Assembly: GCF_014635025.1 (NCBI RefSeq)
Contig: NZ_BMCE01000002.1
Coordinates: 1,240,001-1,304,000 of the forward strand
Direction of reading: 5' to 3'
From: Fictibacillus barbaricus
Lineage (GTDB): Bacteria; Bacillota; Bacilli; Bacillales; Fictibacillaceae
Length of the DNA: 64,000 bases
The position numbers and the translations under genes are program-made. The notes under the pieces are model-generated. The model had not been told where the DNA came from and did not search any database. It worked only from the letters and a program-made list of their open reading frames with translations. Below, one piece after another: positions 48,555 to 57,112 of this stretch (position 1 is the stretch's first letter; each line of letters begins with the position of its first letter).

Positions 48555-48850
48555 AGCCCTCACCCCAAGATTATTCATCTTGAGGACGAGAGCTTATGAG
48601 CATTCGTGGTACCACCTCAGTTTGTTAATATGTCACCATATCAACCTCTTCAGGTACGGCAATGAAAAACAATCACTTGCGTATACCCTATCTCTGTAAC
48701 GGGAGATCCCGTTGTAGTATCAGCAAGAATATCCCTGCATCCGTACAAAGCTCAGAGTCTTTTTTCATTAAGAGTATTATTGCTCTTTTCCACCAACCAA
48801 GAGCTCTCTGTAAATAATGAGTCCTAATTACTTTTCTCGTCATAGCCATA
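48555..48850 (-). promoter_or_regulatory. T-box riboswitch upstream of the class I LysRS gene
   Basis: The leftward RNA has a long stem I beginning near 48830 (GAGCTCTTGGTTGGTGG, with a lysine AAA codon in the GAAAAAAGAC specifier segment), the T-box sequence GGTGGTACCACGAATGC (about 48601-48616, pairs with the tRNA acceptor end) and a terminator (GCCCTCACCCCAAGAT stem at 48555-48594, then TTTTTTG). Uncharged tRNA-Lys should bind and let transcription continue into lysK. Confidence 0.9.
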
Positions 48851-48904
48851 AATTGTTAAATTTTTATTAGTATAAGCAGTTTTGTGAAACTTGTCAAAGA
48901 ATTT

Positions 48905-49468
48905 TTAACCCATACTGCTTTCACTTTTGTTATAGAGATTAATCGTATTCTCCCACCCGCGAAATTCTGCCTCTTCCATTATCACACGGACAAGCTCATT
49001 GATAGAATTATCCATACTTTCACTCGTATCTATTTTAAAATCATACTGTTCCCCTTGTTGATGAACGTATTGTAATTGTGCCTTTGCTTGACCAATCGTT
49101 CGGTCGCCTCGCTCGAGCTCTCTTCTTTCCAGTTCTTCAACAGGACAGTGAACACCTACAAAAACAACTGGATAGTCTTTCAATGTTGCATAACAATCAA
49201 TAGTTGTATCGTTATTATGGAGAATTTGATCGACAACTAGATTCACACCTTTATCCGAAAACATCGCGATGGTTCGATGGAAAAAATGTTCAGTTGGAAC
49301 TGGGATTAACTGTCCGCTTTCACGATTCTCCATTCGGTCGATGATAGTATCATAGTCATCGATACTTAAGTGAAAATAGTTTGGCAGTTTCTGAATCAAG
49401 ATTTTTGATAGCGCTGATTTACCAGAGCTTGAAACACCGTTTAATAAAATGACCTTCCCTTTGTTCAT
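48905..49468 (-). CDS. Chloramphenicol phosphotransferase-like (CPT) kinase, 187 aa
   Basis: P-loop kinase of the CPT family: ILLNGVSSSGKSALSKILI (Walker A), SIDDYDTII (catalytic Asp region) and FVGVHCPVEELERRELERGDRTIGQAKAQ (lid and arginines). In Streptomyces the family phosphorylates chloramphenicol; elsewhere the substrate is unknown. The last residues after FRGWENTIN may be non-conserved. No terminator is evident. The ATG at 49468 follows GAGGGAAAAAG. Confidence 0.85.
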   Translation of the reverse strand: MNKGKVILLNGVSSSGKSALSKILIQKLPNYFHLSIDDYDTIIDRMENRESGQLIPVPTEHFFHRTIAMFSDKGVNLVVDQILHNNDTTIDCYATLKDYPVVFVGVHCPVEELERRELERGDRTIGQAKAQLQYVHQQGEQYDFKIDTSESMDNSINELVRVIMEEAEFRGWENTINLYNKSESSMG

Positions 49469-49568
49469 CTTTTTCCCTCTTTATACAATTTCTATTTAGC
49501 ATTTCTTTTGTATTGCCAGACATAGAGTAGACAACACATACCAATAAATATTCTATCCTAACAGATTT

Positions 49569-49994
49569 TTACTCACTTCCATACTTCAATGGAAGCAGCT
49601 CCATCACGTTGCATTTGACCAGTCGATCTTCAAACGGAATGATAACAGATACGTCTTTGCCATAGTCACTGATCAGTTCACGGCACATCCCGCAGGGTGA
49701 AACGACCCAGCACTTATCGATGTCTTCATGAGGATGCGGGTGGGCTACGGCTACAATCGTATCAAATTCATGATCGCCTTCTGATATGGATTTACCGAGT
49801 GCCATGGCTTCTCCACAAACGGTGATCCTTCCAACTCTTGCTTCTACATGTACCGCCGCATAAACTTTTCCAGATTTCGCGCGAACTGCTGCTCCAATAT
49901 GGTGTCTTTCATATCTGTATTTTTTCTCGATCACTTCTTCTGCTGCTCTGATGAGTTCATAATCCTTTTCGTCTAATTCCATGATTTGTAGCAT
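49569..49994 (-). CDS. Cytidine deaminase-type zinc enzyme, 141 aa
   Basis: Zinc-dependent nucleoside deaminase fold: HVEARVGRITVCGEAMALG (HxE-type plus CxE box: catalytic Glu in CGEA) and VSPCGMCRELI (PCxxC zinc ligands). Length and spacing fit the CDA/blasticidin-S deaminase group. The ATG at 49994 is 8 bp after GGAGG; two upstream ATGs overlap that site. It may salvage cytidine or detoxify a nucleoside antibiotic. Confidence 0.87.
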   Translation of the reverse strand: MLQIMELDEKDYELIRAAEEVIEKKYRYERHHIGAAVRAKSGKVYAAVHVEARVGRITVCGEAMALGKSISEGDHEFDTIVAVAHPHPHEDIDKCWVVSPCGMCRELISDYGKDVSVIIPFEDRLVKCNVMELLPLKYGSE

Positions 49995-50029
49995 ACCCAT
50001 TTCCTCCTGCTTCTGCATTTACAAATTTT

Positions 50030-50060
50030 AAAAAGGTGAGCAGCATCGCTCACCTTCCAT
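50030..50060 (-). terminator. Terminator downstream of the DHFR-family fragment
   Basis: AAGGTGAGC pairs with GCTCACCTT around CAGCATC, then TTTTTAAAATTT in the leftward direction. Confidence 0.8.
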
Positions 50061-50358
50061 TTAAGAATAAAGTATTCTGTACGATGGCTTGATGACTCCG
50101 TTGTTATAGTACTTTATATTGGATAGATCCATCATTTTGAAATACGGTTTTAAACCGCTAAACAATAGAGTTCCTTCCCCAATCATAACCGGATTCACCT
50201 TTAATACTAACTCGTCGATTAATTTCGCTTTTAATAACGATCCTGCAAGCACCGAACCTCCGCTAATACGTCCCATCAATATAGGGGTGATCCCTTCCTC
50301 TCATCTGTTGACCTACAAGCTGTTCAGTATGGATACCGTTTTCGCGTTCCATTTGCAT
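50061..50358 (-). pseudogene. Truncated DHFR-family (RibD C-terminal-like) gene
   Basis: Only the C-terminal half is present: GGSVLAGSLLKAKLIDELVLKVNPVMIGEGTLLF matches RibD-C/DHFR-like YwjB/YyaP proteins (GG..L...LL...LIDEL.l.i.P...G.G..LF). The Rossmann-like N-terminal half that binds NADPH is missing. A separate 29-31-codon frame (50263-50358; MERENGIHTEQLVGQQ with GGGGTG upstream) precedes it and overlaps it out of frame. I infer a deletion that fused a foreign start to a gene remnant. Confidence 0.7.
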
Positions 50359-50381
50359 CACCCCTCTCAACAACCTTTCTA

Positions 50382-51239
50382 CTATTTTAGAAACGGTCTG
50401 ATTTTCGGAAAGATTTTAAGAGCTGTATGATAAAACACATCCTCGTGATGTTCTTCTGGTATGATCTCCCTGATAAAATCAATGTACGGCTGAATCGGCG
50501 CGAGCGGCCAATCCGTACCGAACAAGAACTTGCTGTAATTATCAGTAAAGATTAATGCATGGCGCAAGTGGTTAAAGAAGCGTGGTGAATCTTTGTATCT
50601 ATTAATATCCTCCCTCGTTCCTACCACAAGCCCTGAGAGATCCGCATACATGTTACGATTCTTATAGACTACCTCTGCTCCGTCCAGTGTCCATGGATCC
50701 CCAAAATGCGCCATCATAAAATTCACATCACGATGCATCACGGCCACTTCATCCAGCGTTAAAGGGTGGGAATATTTCAAGAGACCCCGCTCAGAATACG
50801 TGTCACCAGTATGAAACACGACTGGCAACTCGTACTTCGCTGCCAGCTTATAAACCGGCTGGTACACTTCATCATACGCATAGTATGGATAATAGCCGAG
50901 GTATATTTTGATGCCCACTACTTCAGGTTTTTGCACTGTTTTTTCAAGTTCCGCCAATTCTTTATCACCAAGATGATAGGGATTGATACCTGCACAATAG
51001 ACGATGTTTTCCGGAATCCTTGTGTCGAGATCGATTCCCATTGGCGTTGCGGCTAAGGGGTCCGGAAACCCCTCAACTTCTTTTTCAGTAAGCCCCATCG
51101 CAATACCGAGTACAACACCTGCTTCCTTATATTCCTTTATGATCCCATCATGAGAATAATCCAGTTTGGACAGATTTGCTGCTGTATGTTTAAAGCTCTC
51201 AATATTTGAAAAATGCATGTGCGCATCGATGATTTTCAT
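50382..51239 (-). CDS. Amidohydrolase-family (TIM-barrel) protein, 285 aa
   Basis: Metal-dependent hydrolase of the amidohydrolase_2 group: IIDAHMHFS (HxH), KIYLGYYPYYAYDEVYQPVYKLAAKY, VVFHTGDTYS (His), FMMAHFGDPW (His) and FGTDWPLAP (Asp): the usual metal ligands are visible. It follows the giant GNAT-fusion gene by 24 bp on the same strand, so the two are co-transcribed. Possible decarboxylase or hydrolase; substrate unknown. GGAGAGAGTCC precedes the ATG. Confidence 0.87.
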   Translation of the reverse strand: MKIIDAHMHFSNIESFKHTAANLSKLDYSHDGIIKEYKEAGVVLGIAMGLTEKEVEGFPDPLAATPMGIDLDTRIPENIVYCAGINPYHLGDKELAELEKTVQKPEVVGIKIYLGYYPYYAYDEVYQPVYKLAAKYELPVVFHTGDTYSERGLLKYSHPLTLDEVAVMHRDVNFMMAHFGDPWTLDGAEVVYKNRNMYADLSGLVVGTREDINRYKDSPRFFNHLRHALIFTDNYSKFLFGTDWPLAPIQPYIDFIREIIPEEHHEDVFYHTALKIFPKIRPFLK

Positions 51240-51263
51240 GGACTCTCTCCTTTTAGAGACGTT

Positions 51264-54200
51264 TTAGCTGAATTTGATCTTCTTTAAATCCTCTAAAGCA
51301 ACATCTGGAATCACCTTATCGTTAAACACGTAAAACACAGGTGACGTAACATGTGTAGCGCCGTGCTCAAGGTTCAGCTTTTCTGAATACCCGAGTTCAA
51401 TTACTTCTAAATTGATATAAGAATCTAAATAAGTAACGTTTTGATCGGCAACAATCTGAAGGAGATCCCCGTGGTCATCCGAACCGAAAACAACACCTCG
51501 GTCCACCACCATCTCCTGCTCACCCTTGCCCCCATAGACCATAAGCCACTCGCCACTTTCACTTTGGAAGCTTCCCCAGCTCTTTTTAAGTTCAGTTCCT
51601 GGATTCAAGAAACAGCCAGTATAAAAGTTTTTATTATGAAGATAGCTTCCCATATTTTGAACGATTTCTGTCGTATGACATAGAACGGGTACACCTGGTA
51701 ATACCAAGAAATACTTATGAATCTCAAGGCCTTTAAATATTTCATGTTTTTCATAGCGCGTGGAAACTCTAAGACCCTTCCATACGTTTCCTTTGCTGTC
51801 CTCTTTCTCTGCAAAATCAATAGAACTTTTCTCTTTTAAGATCGAGTTCAGACTCGTGCCTTCAACAAGCCCAGCGATTCCACCAAACCAAGGGTTCCAC
51901 CATGATTTTGGTGCCGGTTTCGGAAATGGTGATTCCATCCATTCGTGCCCTTTGTATTGAACAGAGAAGATACTCGGGGCGAATTGTGCTGAAGCTGAAA
52001 AGCGGATCTCACCATTATCAACTGTTAGCACTTCTAGATCATCCTTTATCGTCTTCTCGACCTGAACAGGAACATCCTTCTGAACAAAAGCCACAGATTG
52101 CCTTGTGACATCGATCGCATCCAGGTTCATTTTTGACGTTAATACATGAACCCCTTTGTCTTGCGGCAATTGGATATCGAATTCGGCCCTCGTCATCTCT
52201 TCATTAGCAGCAAACAAGTGACTTTGAAGGATTTGATCATCCAGCTTGATTTCAATCATTCCGTTAAAGAACGCGGATTTATAGTCGTTTGCCTCCGCTT
52301 TAAGCTGATTTCCGCATACAAACGGATTTCCGTCATTTACAGACAGCGTCATATGATTTGTTAAGCTTATTGTTGGATTATCATTCTTTTGCGTTGCATA
52401 TTTTCTGAACGACTGCCAGTCATCGAATGCACCAATTGTAAACGTAACTGGTTTTGTTGCAACCGTTTGTTGAGCCGCTATCTTTCCGAAGTTGTTCTCA
52501 AAGTACATAAACCATGATGCAAAGTGTATCTTTTGATCTGAAGACCATGAGATTCCTCGTGGATGGTTTTGTCCTCTTAAGAAGATCCAGTTCTCCGTCA
52601 GCTTTTTGCTCTCCCAATAAGTCAGGAAGGATCCCATCGAGTCATTCAACTCCATATATTTTCCGTCATACGGTAAGACGGCTCTCTCCAGCAAACGACA
52701 AAGGATCGGACTGTTCAACCACACTTCTTCTGTTGTTTCCGTTTCACTTGTATTAGTAATCTCGTAATGCTGTTCAACCAATCCTTCACTGTAAAGTTTT
52801 AAAACAGATGTTAGCTCAATGCCAGGAAAAGCTTGCGATTGGAAGCGGGCATTAAATCCAGCGTATCCCTCTTCCATGATGGGTTCTACGGTCTCAGGAC
52901 GAAGGCGGGAGAATTCTTCTGAAAATGGCTTTCCTAATTTTGGAACCATGAAGGAGATTTTATAATCCACGTCCCCTTTCCCTGGTGAGATCCAGTTGTT
53001 GAACTTATCCAGCTTCAAGTGATACTGTCCATTGTATACGTGATAATAAGCATCACACTCGCCTGCTGATTTAGCTCCAATCCCTTTGATAGCTGTTCCG
53101 ATTCTTTTTGTAAACACAACAGCCATTCCATCCTTCTTTGTAGCTGTAATCTGTAGTTCCGCTGAGTAAAAACCGTGTTTTACTAAAGTGAACGGTATAG
53201 GAACGGATTGTTTGGCTTTTGGTGCTAACGTGACACTTACATCACGATTATATATTTGAATCAGCTCAGATAGTGGCAGTTTAAAACTAAATGTGACTTC
53301 TTCATTAAAATTGTTTTCTAGATTTAGATATAAGATGGATGGTCTACCGATAAAACTTAAGTTATCAGGTAAAAGGCAATCTAGTTTCACTGGATATTTA
53401 GGTCGGATCCCTACTTTAAACAACGCCTTTTTCCCGTTAATCGTTAGGTTAGATGCGACCGCTGGATGGGTTCTCCAAACGCTTTGCTCTTCAGTTATCG
53501 GGTTTACTTTAAAAGGGATCTCAATACTCTCTTCTTGTTGAACCGTTAATTTCTTGGAAACATCAAAATGAATATTCTTATCGTTCATTCCTTCAATTTC
53601 AACGGTTAAGGGCTTACCTGATTTATTTACAATGTGGTATAAAATGTTATATTCAGCACCAAATACAAGATCAAAATTTTCTACGGTTGCAGATATCCTA
53701 TAATCGTCCGTTTCGATCAAGCGAAGTCCTCTTCCAAAGCGCTCGAATTCCATTTTGAGGTTTCCTAGAGTTGCATGTTTCCAAGAGTACTCATAAAAAT
53801 GAAATTCATTTTCTTTATTGCCATCTGGTATGGTTTCAATCTTTCTTGTACTGTTTTCGTACCAGAGACCGTCAGCAAAATACTCTTGAACCGCTTCGGT
53901 TTGCATAACACTCGGCATGAAGTTCATCAGATGTGTCGTATCATCTCTCTCTTCCCAGAAAAATCCACACTTTTTATAGAGAGGAACGGCCTTCGTGTTT
54001 CCTGGCCACGTATAAAGATCCAAACGAGGCCATTTCATTTCAATAGCTCTTTGGAGCGCCTTAAGAACAAGCTTTTTTCCGATCTTCTTGCCATGATAAT
54101 CACCACGCACGTTTAAGAGCGGAATGTAAAGCGCACCTTCGTCCTCTCGGTACTCGCCCAGACTGCAATAACCGACTACCTTGTCGCCATCTAGTGCCAA

Positions 54201-54383
54201 ATATAAGTGGAGGTTTGTTGAGTTCGCTTCTTGCTTCAATACTTGTTCTTCTGTCATGATCGAGTTGCCGCCACCCCAGCCGTCCTGACTCTTATTCCAC
54301 ATTTCAGCAACTGCCGCAGCATAACTTGGATCGTATTCTACAATCGTGATTTGATCGATAACTTGTGTGTTTAGTACTTCCAT
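51264..54383 (-). CDS. GNAT acetyltransferase fused to a large beta-rich region, 1039 aa
   Basis: Residues about 10-160 form a GNAT domain (VVGYCSLGEYREDEGALYIPLLNVRGDYHGKKIGKKLVLKAL with the acetyl-CoA loop HGKKIGKK). The remaining 870 residues have no enzyme motif I know. They look beta-rich with Ig-like segments (about 240-430; WRTHPAVASNLTINGKKALFKVGIRP), a middle part, and a C-terminal part (about 790-1030) resembling galactose-mutarotase or glycoside-hydrolase-associated beta-sandwich proteins (FVLPGVPVLCHTTEIVQN). No signal peptide, so cytosolic. The ATG at 54383 follows GGAGGAAAGAGA. It is an uninterrupted frame of one coding style. Co-transcribed with the amidohydrolase. Confidence 0.85.
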   Translation of the reverse strand: MEVLNTQVIDQITIVEYDPSYAAAVAEMWNKSQDGWGGGNSIMTEEQVLKQEANSTNLHLYLALDGDKVVGYCSLGEYREDEGALYIPLLNVRGDYHGKKIGKKLVLKALQRAIEMKWPRLDLYTWPGNTKAVPLYKKCGFFWEERDDTTHLMNFMPSVMQTEAVQEYFADGLWYENSTRKIETIPDGNKENEFHFYEYSWKHATLGNLKMEFERFGRGLRLIETDDYRISATVENFDLVFGAEYNILYHIVNKSGKPLTVEIEGMNDKNIHFDVSKKLTVQQEESIEIPFKVNPITEEQSVWRTHPAVASNLTINGKKALFKVGIRPKYPVKLDCLLPDNLSFIGRPSILYLNLENNFNEEVTFSFKLPLSELIQIYNRDVSVTLAPKAKQSVPIPFTLVKHGFYSAELQITATKKDGMAVVFTKRIGTAIKGIGAKSAGECDAYYHVYNGQYHLKLDKFNNWISPGKGDVDYKISFMVPKLGKPFSEEFSRLRPETVEPIMEEGYAGFNARFQSQAFPGIELTSVLKLYSEGLVEQHYEITNTSETETTEEVWLNSPILCRLLERAVLPYDGKYMELNDSMGSFLTYWESKKLTENWIFLRGQNHPRGISWSSDQKIHFASWFMYFENNFGKIAAQQTVATKPVTFTIGAFDDWQSFRKYATQKNDNPTISLTNHMTLSVNDGNPFVCGNQLKAEANDYKSAFFNGMIEIKLDDQILQSHLFAANEEMTRAEFDIQLPQDKGVHVLTSKMNLDAIDVTRQSVAFVQKDVPVQVEKTIKDDLEVLTVDNGEIRFSASAQFAPSIFSVQYKGHEWMESPFPKPAPKSWWNPWFGGIAGLVEGTSLNSILKEKSSIDFAEKEDSKGNVWKGLRVSTRYEKHEIFKGLEIHKYFLVLPGVPVLCHTTEIVQNMGSYLHNKNFYTGCFLNPGTELKKSWGSFQSESGEWLMVYGGKGEQEMVVDRGVVFGSDDHGDLLQIVADQNVTYLDSYINLEVIELGYSEKLNLEHGATHVTSPVFYVFNDKVIPDVALEDLKKIKFS

Positions 54384-54484
54384 TTCTCTTTCCTCCAGTT
54401 CTTTTATTAGTATCCTCGCTTAATGATTCCACCTTTATGGCGTGATTTTCTAAATTGAATCACATTCTACACCCCTTTAAATAT

Positions 54485-54518
54485 AAAAAAGCCACCCTTT
54501 ATTCCTAGGTGACTTTTC
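54485..54518 (-). terminator. Terminator-like hairpin (second of two)
   Basis: Leftward GTCACC pairs with GGGTGGC around AT-rich loop, followed by TTTTTTATATTT. It comes after another terminator at 54546-54577. Confidence 0.6.
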
Positions 54519-54545
54519 GTAAATTTGCTAAAAAAGCACAAAAAG

Positions 54546-54577
54546 GCCCCAGAATGCATACACATCCTGAGGCTCTG
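54546..54577 (-). terminator. Terminator of the small ORF
   Basis: Leftward GCCTCAGGATG pairs with CATTCTGGGGC (two mismatches), followed by CTTTTTG. It lies about 20 bp after the stop codon of the small ORF at 54596-54673. Confidence 0.65.
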
Positions 54578-54595
54578 GTTCACGTGAACATATGG

Positions 54596-54673
54596 TCAGA
54601 TCGAGATCCGGTAAAGAAGGCTGTGTATTGGACAGTATGAAATTGTATTCTTTGTTTCTAAAAATTTAATCAT
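54596..54673 (-). CDS. Candidate small ORF, 25 aa
   Basis: ATG at 54673 with GAGGAGG 8 bp upstream, an excellent ribosome binding site. The peptide starts MIKFLETKNTISYC and ends LLYRISI, followed within 20 bp by a terminator. An in-frame ATG 14 codons further upstream exists without a ribosome binding site. I do not recognise the peptide. Its own site and terminator suggest a real short gene in the 412-bp gap, or a leader peptide. Confidence 0.45.
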   Translation of the reverse strand: MIKFLETKNTISYCPIHSLLYRISI

Positions 54674-54795
54674 GTCCAGCGCCTCCTCAACTTCTAATAT
54701 TTTCCTTGCCTCCATTATTTTAAAACAGATGGATAAAAAAGTAAATATAATTTTCCGAATATTTATTTTTTATTTACGATTATCTTAGGGTCCCA

Positions 54796-56067
54796 TTACT
54801 TATAGCAGTAAATGAAATTTTTTCTACGATATACACTCAGTACAATGCCCAATAATATTGAGTTTAGTAGGATCGGCATCAACCCGTAACTGATGAAAGG
54901 TAAAGACATGCTTGTAAGCGGAAAAAATCCTAATGCCATCCCGATATTACTACCCACCTGGGACAGATATAAAGAAATCCCACCAATTATCAGAAGTTTT
55001 CCAAATGAATCTCTTACCTGCTGCGTTACCATTATCATTCTCGCAATGACTAGTGAAAGGATCAGCACAATGATAATAGCTGCAATCCAGCCAAAGTGAT
55101 ACGTGATGTTCACAAATACAAGATTGGTATGTGCCTCAGGGATAAACTCCTGAATCCTTTTACTTCCGCCAAACCATTTTGCTTTAGTCATGAGCTCGTG
55201 GATATGAAGCACTTGATATCCTGATCCTTCAGCCACTTTTTCTGGCTGCAGAAATCCTATTATCCTTTCTTTTATATAATACGATTGATAGTGCCAGGTT
55301 AGGATACCTGTTAAGATAAGTGAACTTACAGTGATTCCTGATACAACGGCTTTTTGTCGAGTAGAAAATTTACTCCACCACAACATGCACATTACCATCG
55401 CAAAATACAGGTAAGTGGTTGAGAGACTAGGTATTTGTATGAACACTAAAAGTGAAAGTAAGAATAGCAGGACGAAATGCCAGACCTTAAAAGTATTTTG
55501 GTTAAAAAAACTAGCCCACGCTGCCAAAAAGAACGGCAGTGCAAATAAACTTTCAAGGGTTAGTGGACCTATGATTATTACAGAAATACCATTTATTGTT
55601 GCGTTGGAGAAGAAACACAAACTTAAGAGCAGCCCAGTTCCTAATCCATAAAACAACCAACCCATTTTCATAAACTTACGATAATCAACAACCATGAGTC
55701 CTAACGTAACAGTCATTCCTAGTATAATGAATACAGCTTTTCGGGTTAGGAAATTAGTATTGTTCCAATAGCCAGGGGTGAATAGAGGCAAAAATCCTAC
55801 CAATAAGATAACACCCATCAACATAATTAACATCCAGTCAATACGAGGGCGATGAATCTTGTTCAGCTTCATGCCAAGGATTACCGGGCTTCCCATCTGC
55901 TCAATTGCGTTTTGCTCCGCTTCCTCATCAGAAAAACCTTTGTTTAACCACACTTTTTTTGCTTCCTTTACATGATGAGTCAGTTCATCAGAAACATACT
56001 TCTTCGCTTCGTTCGAACGGATCTGGTTCGTGACTTGTTCTAAGAATGACTTCCTGCGATTCTCCAT
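54796..56067 (-). CDS. FtsW/RodA/SpoVE-family membrane protein with N-terminal HAAS domain, 423 aa
   Basis: The first 75 residues form the soluble permease-prefix (HAAS) helix bundle (FSDEEAEQNAIEQMGSPVILG). About ten membrane helices then follow the SEDS pattern, with the large loop between helices 7 and 8 (SGYQVLHIHELMTKAKWFGG) and LPFISYGLMPILLN near the end in place of the catalytic-family PFxSYGGSS. SEDS proteins polymerise lipid II; the degenerate end makes glycosyltransferase activity uncertain. It is third in an ECF sigma/PadR operon and overlaps padR by 28 bp. Confidence 0.82.
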   Translation of the reverse strand: MENRRKSFLEQVTNQIRSNEAKKYVSDELTHHVKEAKKVWLNKGFSDEEAEQNAIEQMGSPVILGMKLNKIHRPRIDWMLIMLMGVILLVGFLPLFTPGYWNNTNFLTRKAVFIILGMTVTLGLMVVDYRKFMKMGWLFYGLGTGLLLSLCFFSNATINGISVIIIGPLTLESLFALPFFLAAWASFFNQNTFKVWHFVLLFLLSLLVFIQIPSLSTTYLYFAMVMCMLWWSKFSTRQKAVVSGITVSSLILTGILTWHYQSYYIKERIIGFLQPEKVAEGSGYQVLHIHELMTKAKWFGGSKRIQEFIPEAHTNLVFVNITYHFGWIAAIIIVLILSLVIARMIMVTQQVRDSFGKLLIIGGISLYLSQVGSNIGMALGFFPLTSMSLPFISYGLMPILLNSILLGIVLSVYRRKNFIYCYK

Positions 56068-56477
56068 TCCGTTCCCCCTTCTAACAGCTGCAGCAGGACT
56101 CGCGAACTGTTTTGTTTTTTCTCAGTTTGCTTCAAAAGCTTTTTGCCCTTGTTCGTAAGTTGGTAATACTTCACTTCCTCTTTTGGTATCCAAGTAGATC
56201 TCAGAACTTCCTTGTTTTCTAAAGTGTGCAGCAAGATATAAAGCGACCCTTCGATGTCTTCGAACCTTCTAACACCACGTCCGCGCAGCAGATGAGATAG
56301 TTCGTAGCCTGTTCTTTCTTGTGTTAACAACTGTAAGATACTAAGAATGATCGCTTCTGTGTCGCCTTGTTTTCTAATTTCTTTTTGTATATTTTGGCGA
56401 TGTTTTTCTGTAAATGTTAATTGGGAAAAAGTCTTTTGGTTCAAGACTTTTTTAATTCCTTTTAATCGGTTCTCCAT
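56040..56477 (-). CDS. PadR-family transcriptional regulator, 145 aa
   Basis: Winged-helix PadR domain at about 40-110: AIILSILQLLTQERTGYELSHLLRGRGVRRFEDIEGSLYILLHTLENKEVL, followed by WIPKEEVKYYQLTNKGKKLLK. It has an N-terminal basic extension of about 35 residues not found in most PadR proteins. It lies between an ECF sigma gene (3-bp gap) and the FtsW-like gene. HAAS domains often occur with PadR regulators, so direct interaction with the FtsW-like protein is likely. The start ATG at 56477 follows GGAGGGATAGGG. Confidence 0.85.
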   Translation of the reverse strand: MENRLKGIKKVLNQKTFSQLTFTEKHRQNIQKEIRKQGDTEAIILSILQLLTQERTGYELSHLLRGRGVRRFEDIEGSLYILLHTLENKEVLRSTWIPKEEVKYYQLTNKGKKLLKQTEKKQNSSRVLLQLLEGGTEWRIAGSHS

Positions 56478-56479
56478 CC

Positions 56480-57013
56480 CTATCCCTCCAGTTGTAACTT
56501 TAAGAGTTCTTTTGCTCGCCTCAACCTTGTTTTGACCGTGTTATCGCTAACATCAGTCATCAAAGCAATTTCCTTTATTGGCAACTCTTCATAATAAAAG
56601 AGATAAATGACTTCTCGGTATTTGATTGAAAGCTGCATGATCGCATCGATCAGCTCATCGTCATCTTCTCTTTGAATAACCTCATATTCCACCAAATCAT
56701 TTTTAGTCCGATGATTTTCAGGCTCCTCTTCCGTTACGACGACCTTGTTGTTATACCAGCTTTTTAAAAAGTCTTTACATTGATTGATCGCAATTCTCCA
56801 TAACCTTGTTTTAAACTTAGATTTTCCGTTATATGTATGTAGCGCTTTGTAACACTTAACAAATATATCTTGTGTTAAGTCTTCAGCAACTGCTTTATTC
56901 TTCACGTATGAGTAGACAAGCTGCAATAAATCTTGTCCGTGTAGATTCATAGCTTCCATCAAGATGTATTCTTTATTTTCCTCATGTAACACATCTGCTA
57001 TCATTTCTTCCAT
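56480..57013 (-). CDS. ECF-type RNA polymerase sigma factor, 177 aa
   Basis: Complete ECF sigma factor: region 2 (about 25-90: LLQLVYSYVKNKAVAEDLTQDIFVKCYKAL, then KTRLWRIAINQCKDFL) and region 4 (about 120-175: LSIKYREVIYLFYYEELPIKEIALMTDVSDNTVKTRLRRAKELLK). No anti-sigma gene is adjacent; PadR and the HAAS/FtsW-like protein are the neighbours and may take that role. AGGGAGGGGGGATAAAT precedes the ATG. The ECF-type promoter lies just upstream. Confidence 0.9.
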   Translation of the reverse strand: MEEMIADVLHEENKEYILMEAMNLHGQDLLQLVYSYVKNKAVAEDLTQDIFVKCYKALHTYNGKSKFKTRLWRIAINQCKDFLKSWYNNKVVVTEEEPENHRTKNDLVEYEVIQREDDDELIDAIMQLSIKYREVIYLFYYEELPIKEIALMTDVSDNTVKTRLRRAKELLKLQLEG

Positions 57014-57037
57014 ATTTATCCCCCCTCCCTTATTATT

Positions 57038-57065
57038 AGACGACTGACTATATTTGCAAGTTTTT
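57038..57065 (-). promoter_or_regulatory. ECF-type promoter candidate
   Basis: Leftward AACTT (57059-57063), 15-bp spacer, CGTCTA (57038-57043). It fits the general ECF pattern (AAC...CGTC), suggesting self-activation of the sigma/PadR/FtsW-like operon. Confidence 0.5.
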
Positions 57066-57074
57066 GTTTCAATA

Positions 57075-57106
57075 AAAAAGAACAGTGTATTATCACACTG
57101 TTCTAA
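57075..57106 (-). terminator. Terminator-like hairpin between the ECF sigma promoter and the SMP-30 stop
   Basis: AGAACAGTGT pairs perfectly with ACACTGTTCT, followed leftward by TTTTTTATT; it ends the SMP-30 transcript. Confidence 0.9.
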
Positions 57107-57112
57107 TCTTAA

